Source of the DNA: Micromonospora narathiwatensis
GTDB lineage: Bacteria > Actinomycetota > Actinomycetes > Mycobacteriales > Micromonosporaceae
Assembly: GCF_900089605.1 (NCBI RefSeq)
Contig: NZ_LT594324.1
Coordinates: 806,001 to 870,000 of the forward strand
Reading direction: 5' to 3'
Length of the DNA: 64,000 bases
Position 1 is the first letter of the stretch, and each line of letters opens with the position of its first letter. The translations under genes were made by a program, and so were the position numbers. Below the pieces are notes generated by a model. It made no database searches. It had not been told where the DNA came from and saw only the letters and a program-made list of their open reading frames with translations. Of this stretch, positions 62,104 through 64,000 are shown piece after piece.

Positions 62104-63434
62104 GCGCCCTGTCCGTACGCCAGGTCCGGTTCCGCTACCTCACCCTCTACGGCCTGCGCTGGCTGCCCAGCGGCCTGATGATGCCGGTGATGATCCTGCT
62201 GATGCAGGAGCGCGGCCTCTCGCTGTCCCAGATCGGCCTGGTCGCTACCGCGCAGGGCCTGGTCGTCCTCGCGTTGGAACTGCCCACCGGTGGCTTCGCC
62301 GACGCGCTCGGCCGCAAGCCGGTCCTCGCCGCCGCCTGGGTGATCGGCCTGATCTCGCTGGTCATCTTCGCGGTGGCCGACTCGTTCTGGCTCTTCTTCC
62401 TGGTCTGGGCGTTGCAGGGCGTCTACCGGGCGCTTGACAGCGGCCCCCTGGAGTCCTGGTACGTCGACGCCACCCTCGCCGCCGACCCCGACGCCGAGTA
62501 CGAGCGCGGTCTCGGCCACGCCGGCACCGTCATCGGGCTCGCGATCGGCGCCGGCGCGCTGCTCGGCGGCGGTCTGGTCGCGCTCGGCCCGGTCGGGCCG
62601 GTCAGCGCGCTGACCCTGCCCGTGCTGGTGGCCATCGTCCTGCACGTCGTCTCGCTGGTCGCCCTGTTCGTGCTGCTGGCCGAGACCCGACCGGCCACCG
62701 GGGCCGCGGCGCTGCGCGCCTCGGTGGTCGAGGCGCCCCGGATGGTCGGACAGGCGATCGGCCTGCTGCGCCGCTCGCGGGTGCTGCTCGCCCTGGTCGC
62801 CGTCGAGCTGTTCTGGGGCTTCGGCATGGTCACCTTCGAGTCGCTGTTGCCGATCCGCCTCTCCGAGGTGGTCGGGAACGCCGACCGGGCGGCGGCGCTG
62901 CTCGGCCCGGCCGGCTCGGCGGCCTGGCTGGCCAACGCGGCCGGCGCCGCGCTCACCCCGTTGCTGCTGCGCCGGCTGGGCGCCGCGCCCGCCGCCGCGC
63001 TCCTGCGGGTGCTCCAGGGCGTGACCGTGGTCGGCATGGGCCTGCTGGCCGGCCCGGTCGGCGTGCTCGTCGCCTACCTGGCCTGCTACACCGTGCACGG
63101 CGCGTCCAACCCGCTGCACATGGGGCTGCTGCACCGGCAGGTCGACGGGCCGTACCGGACCAGTGTCATCTCGCTCAACTCGATGATGGGGCAACCGGCG
63201 GGCGCGCTCGGCGCGCTGGTGCTCACCACGCTGGCCGACCGCAGCAGCGTCAGCCTCGCCATGCTGGTCGGCGGGGTGGTGCTCGCGCTGGCCGCGCCGC
63301 TCTACCTGCCGGCCTGGCGCGCCGCCCGGAACGCCGCGCCCGCCGGTCAGCCGTCGCAGGTCGACCAGCCGGAGTCCGGTGACCGCGCCGCTGCGCCGGC
63401 TGACCTCGACGCCGCGCCGGCTCAGGCGCGCTGA
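62100..63434 (+). CDS. MFS transporter
   Basis: This 444-residue transporter has about 12 hydrophobic helices. Family marks include LELPTGGFADALGRKPVL (motif A between helices 2 and 3) and LDSGPLESWYVDATL. The C-terminus is a hydrophilic Ala/Pro-rich tail of about 45 residues. It overlaps the ArsR-like gene by 4 bp and is controlled with it. The substrate is unknown; efflux of a toxic small molecule is likely. Confidence 0.92.
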   Translation: MSALSVRQVRFRYLTLYGLRWLPSGLMMPVMILLMQERGLSLSQIGLVATAQGLVVLALELPTGGFADALGRKPVLAAAWVIGLISLVIFAVADSFWLFFLVWALQGVYRALDSGPLESWYVDATLAADPDAEYERGLGHAGTVIGLAIGAGALLGGGLVALGPVGPVSALTLPVLVAIVLHVVSLVALFVLLAETRPATGAAALRASVVEAPRMVGQAIGLLRRSRVLLALVAVELFWGFGMVTFESLLPIRLSEVVGNADRAAALLGPAGSAAWLANAAGAALTPLLLRRLGAAPAAALLRVLQGVTVVGMGLLAGPVGVLVAYLACYTVHGASNPLHMGLLHRQVDGPYRTSVISLNSMMGQPAGALGALVLTTLADRSSVSLAMLVGGVVLALAAPLYLPAWRAARNAAPAGQPSQVDQPESGDRAAAPADLDAAPAQAR

Positions 63435-63498
63435 GGGCGGACCTGCCAGGAGGGCCACTGCCATGCGAAATGCGTCGACAAGGGCTCCCTCCACTCCC

Positions 63499-63966
63499 TC
63501 AGCCGAGATGGACCGAGGTGCGGGGTTCGGTGTCGGTGTAGCCGAGCCGGCGGTAGAGCCGGATCGCCCCGACGTTGTCGGTGTAGACGCCGAGCGCCAC
63601 GTGGTCGTACCGGGCGAAGAGGGCGCGGGTCATTCCGGCGGTGAGCGCCGCGCCGAGGCCCCGCCCACGCCGGTCGGTCGCCACGGTGAGACCGGCGAGG
63701 AAGCCGACGTCGCCCCGGCTGCGGTCCGCCCCGCAGGCGACGAGGCGGTCGCCGTCGTGGATGCCGTACCAGTCGACGATCCGCGGGTCGCCGGGACGGG
63801 AGGTGGTGGTCGGGAAGGACTCTGGGAGCAACCAGCCCACCGCCCCGTCCCGTCGCCACCCGTGCGCGTCGTGGTCCCGCCACAGCGCGTGCCGGGCGTA
63901 CGGGTGGTGACCGGTGGCGGCGAGCAGGGTGTCCCGCCCCGCCAGGACCTGGTCGGCAGTGATCAT
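63499..63966 (-). CDS. GNAT-family N-acetyltransferase
   Basis: This 155-residue acetyltransferase has the acetyl-CoA loop TDRRGRGLGAALTAGM and a late motif YTDNVGAIRLYRRLGYTDTE typical of the family. It converges on the MFS gene and starts 27 bp from the start of the next, divergent frame. The substrate is unknown. Confidence 0.9.
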   Translation of the reverse strand: MITADQVLAGRDTLLAATGHHPYARHALWRDHDAHGWRRDGAVGWLLPESFPTTTSRPGDPRIVDWYGIHDGDRLVACGADRSRGDVGFLAGLTVATDRRGRGLGAALTAGMTRALFARYDHVALGVYTDNVGAIRLYRRLGYTDTEPRTSVHLG

Positions 63967-63992
63967 GCGACCAGCCTACGAGAGGAGAACTC

Positions 63993-64000
63993 GTGAGCCC
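63993..64000 (+). CDS. Possible start of the next gene (runs off window)
   Basis: A GTG at 63993 follows the ribosome-site-like GAGAGGAG (63980-63987) with good spacing. Only two codons and part of a third lie inside the window, so nothing can be said about the product. Confidence 0.35.

Noticed and set aside
1..64000. tRNA, rRNA, insertion sequence or prophage genes
   Set aside because: No tRNA-like GGTTCGAATCC arms, ribosomal RNA blocks, transposase or integrase motifs were recognised by reading; a covariance-model scan would be decisive.

Overview
The window is high-GC DNA from an actinomycete, most likely a Micromonospora-like member of the Micromonosporaceae. The evidence is the extreme third-position GC, frequent GTG starts, phosphatidylinositol mannoside (PIM) genes, a bifunctional Rel, and a gene order close to the thrS-to-hisS-to-aspS stretch of Mycobacterium tuberculosis and Streptomyces. 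It is ordinary chromosome: no tRNA or rRNA genes, insertion sequences, prophage genes or CRISPR array were seen. The species call is an inference from gene content.

Layout. 1-2.8 kb: start of a sensor kinase and its OmpR-type response regulator, a divergent ADP-ribosylglycohydrolase, and a YcnI-like secreted protein. 3.0-16.8 kb: conserved block thrS, HIT-family Ap4A phosphorylase, pgsA, patA, pimA (PIM synthesis), pdxS-pdxT (vitamin B6) and yebC. It is interrupted at 5.8-10.5 kb by a membrane protein, an orphan maltokinase-cap protein, an aldo/keto reductase and an EF-G-like GTPase. 16.8-41.1 kb: a segment that separates yebC from ruvC. It holds a DUF402 protein, a GNAT enzyme, a PadR/membrane-protein pair, dnaE, an SPFH protein, a C4-dicarboxylate two-component system with its DctA-type carrier, an aminotransferase, a liv-type amino-acid ABC operon, a lysozyme-fold cell-wall protein, an MFS/TetR efflux pair, and a 3-hydroxybutyrate dehydrogenase/PucR-type regulator pair. 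41.2-55.0 kb: the conserved block resumes with ruvCAB, yajC-secD-secF, apt, rel, two membrane-anchored cyclophilins, an MBL hydrolase and hisS. 55.0-64.0 kb: acyl-ACP desaturase, thioesterase/HxlR pair, secreted S1 protease, aspS, an SDR reductase, an ArsR-like/MFS operon and a GNAT enzyme.

How the genes work together. pgsA, patA and pimA act in sequence on phosphatidylinositol and its mannosides. PdxS and PdxT form the PLP synthase. RuvC, RuvA and RuvB resolve Holliday junctions and sit behind a LexA-type box. YajC, SecD and SecF assist Sec export. Apt and Rel both concern purine nucleotides. Several regulators (PadR, HxlR, ArsR-like) have a TANNNT -10 box exactly 7 nt upstream of the ATG, which suggests leaderless mRNAs, and each has a palindrome over its promoter.

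The least explained signals are not protein genes. They are: (1) three linker mini-ORFs that bridge patA-pimA, livH-livM and ruvA-ruvB, start at or just after one stop codon, end on or next to the next start codon, and carry the next gene's ribosome binding site; (2) a tandem repeat of 40-41 bp present as five units at 35.66-35.86 kb and, in the other orientation, two units at 1.83-1.91 kb; (3) a 16-bp-arm palindrome followed by a G-run array able to form quadruplexes at 56.0-56.2 kb; (4) long operator-like palindromes at the desaturase and ArsR-like promoters.
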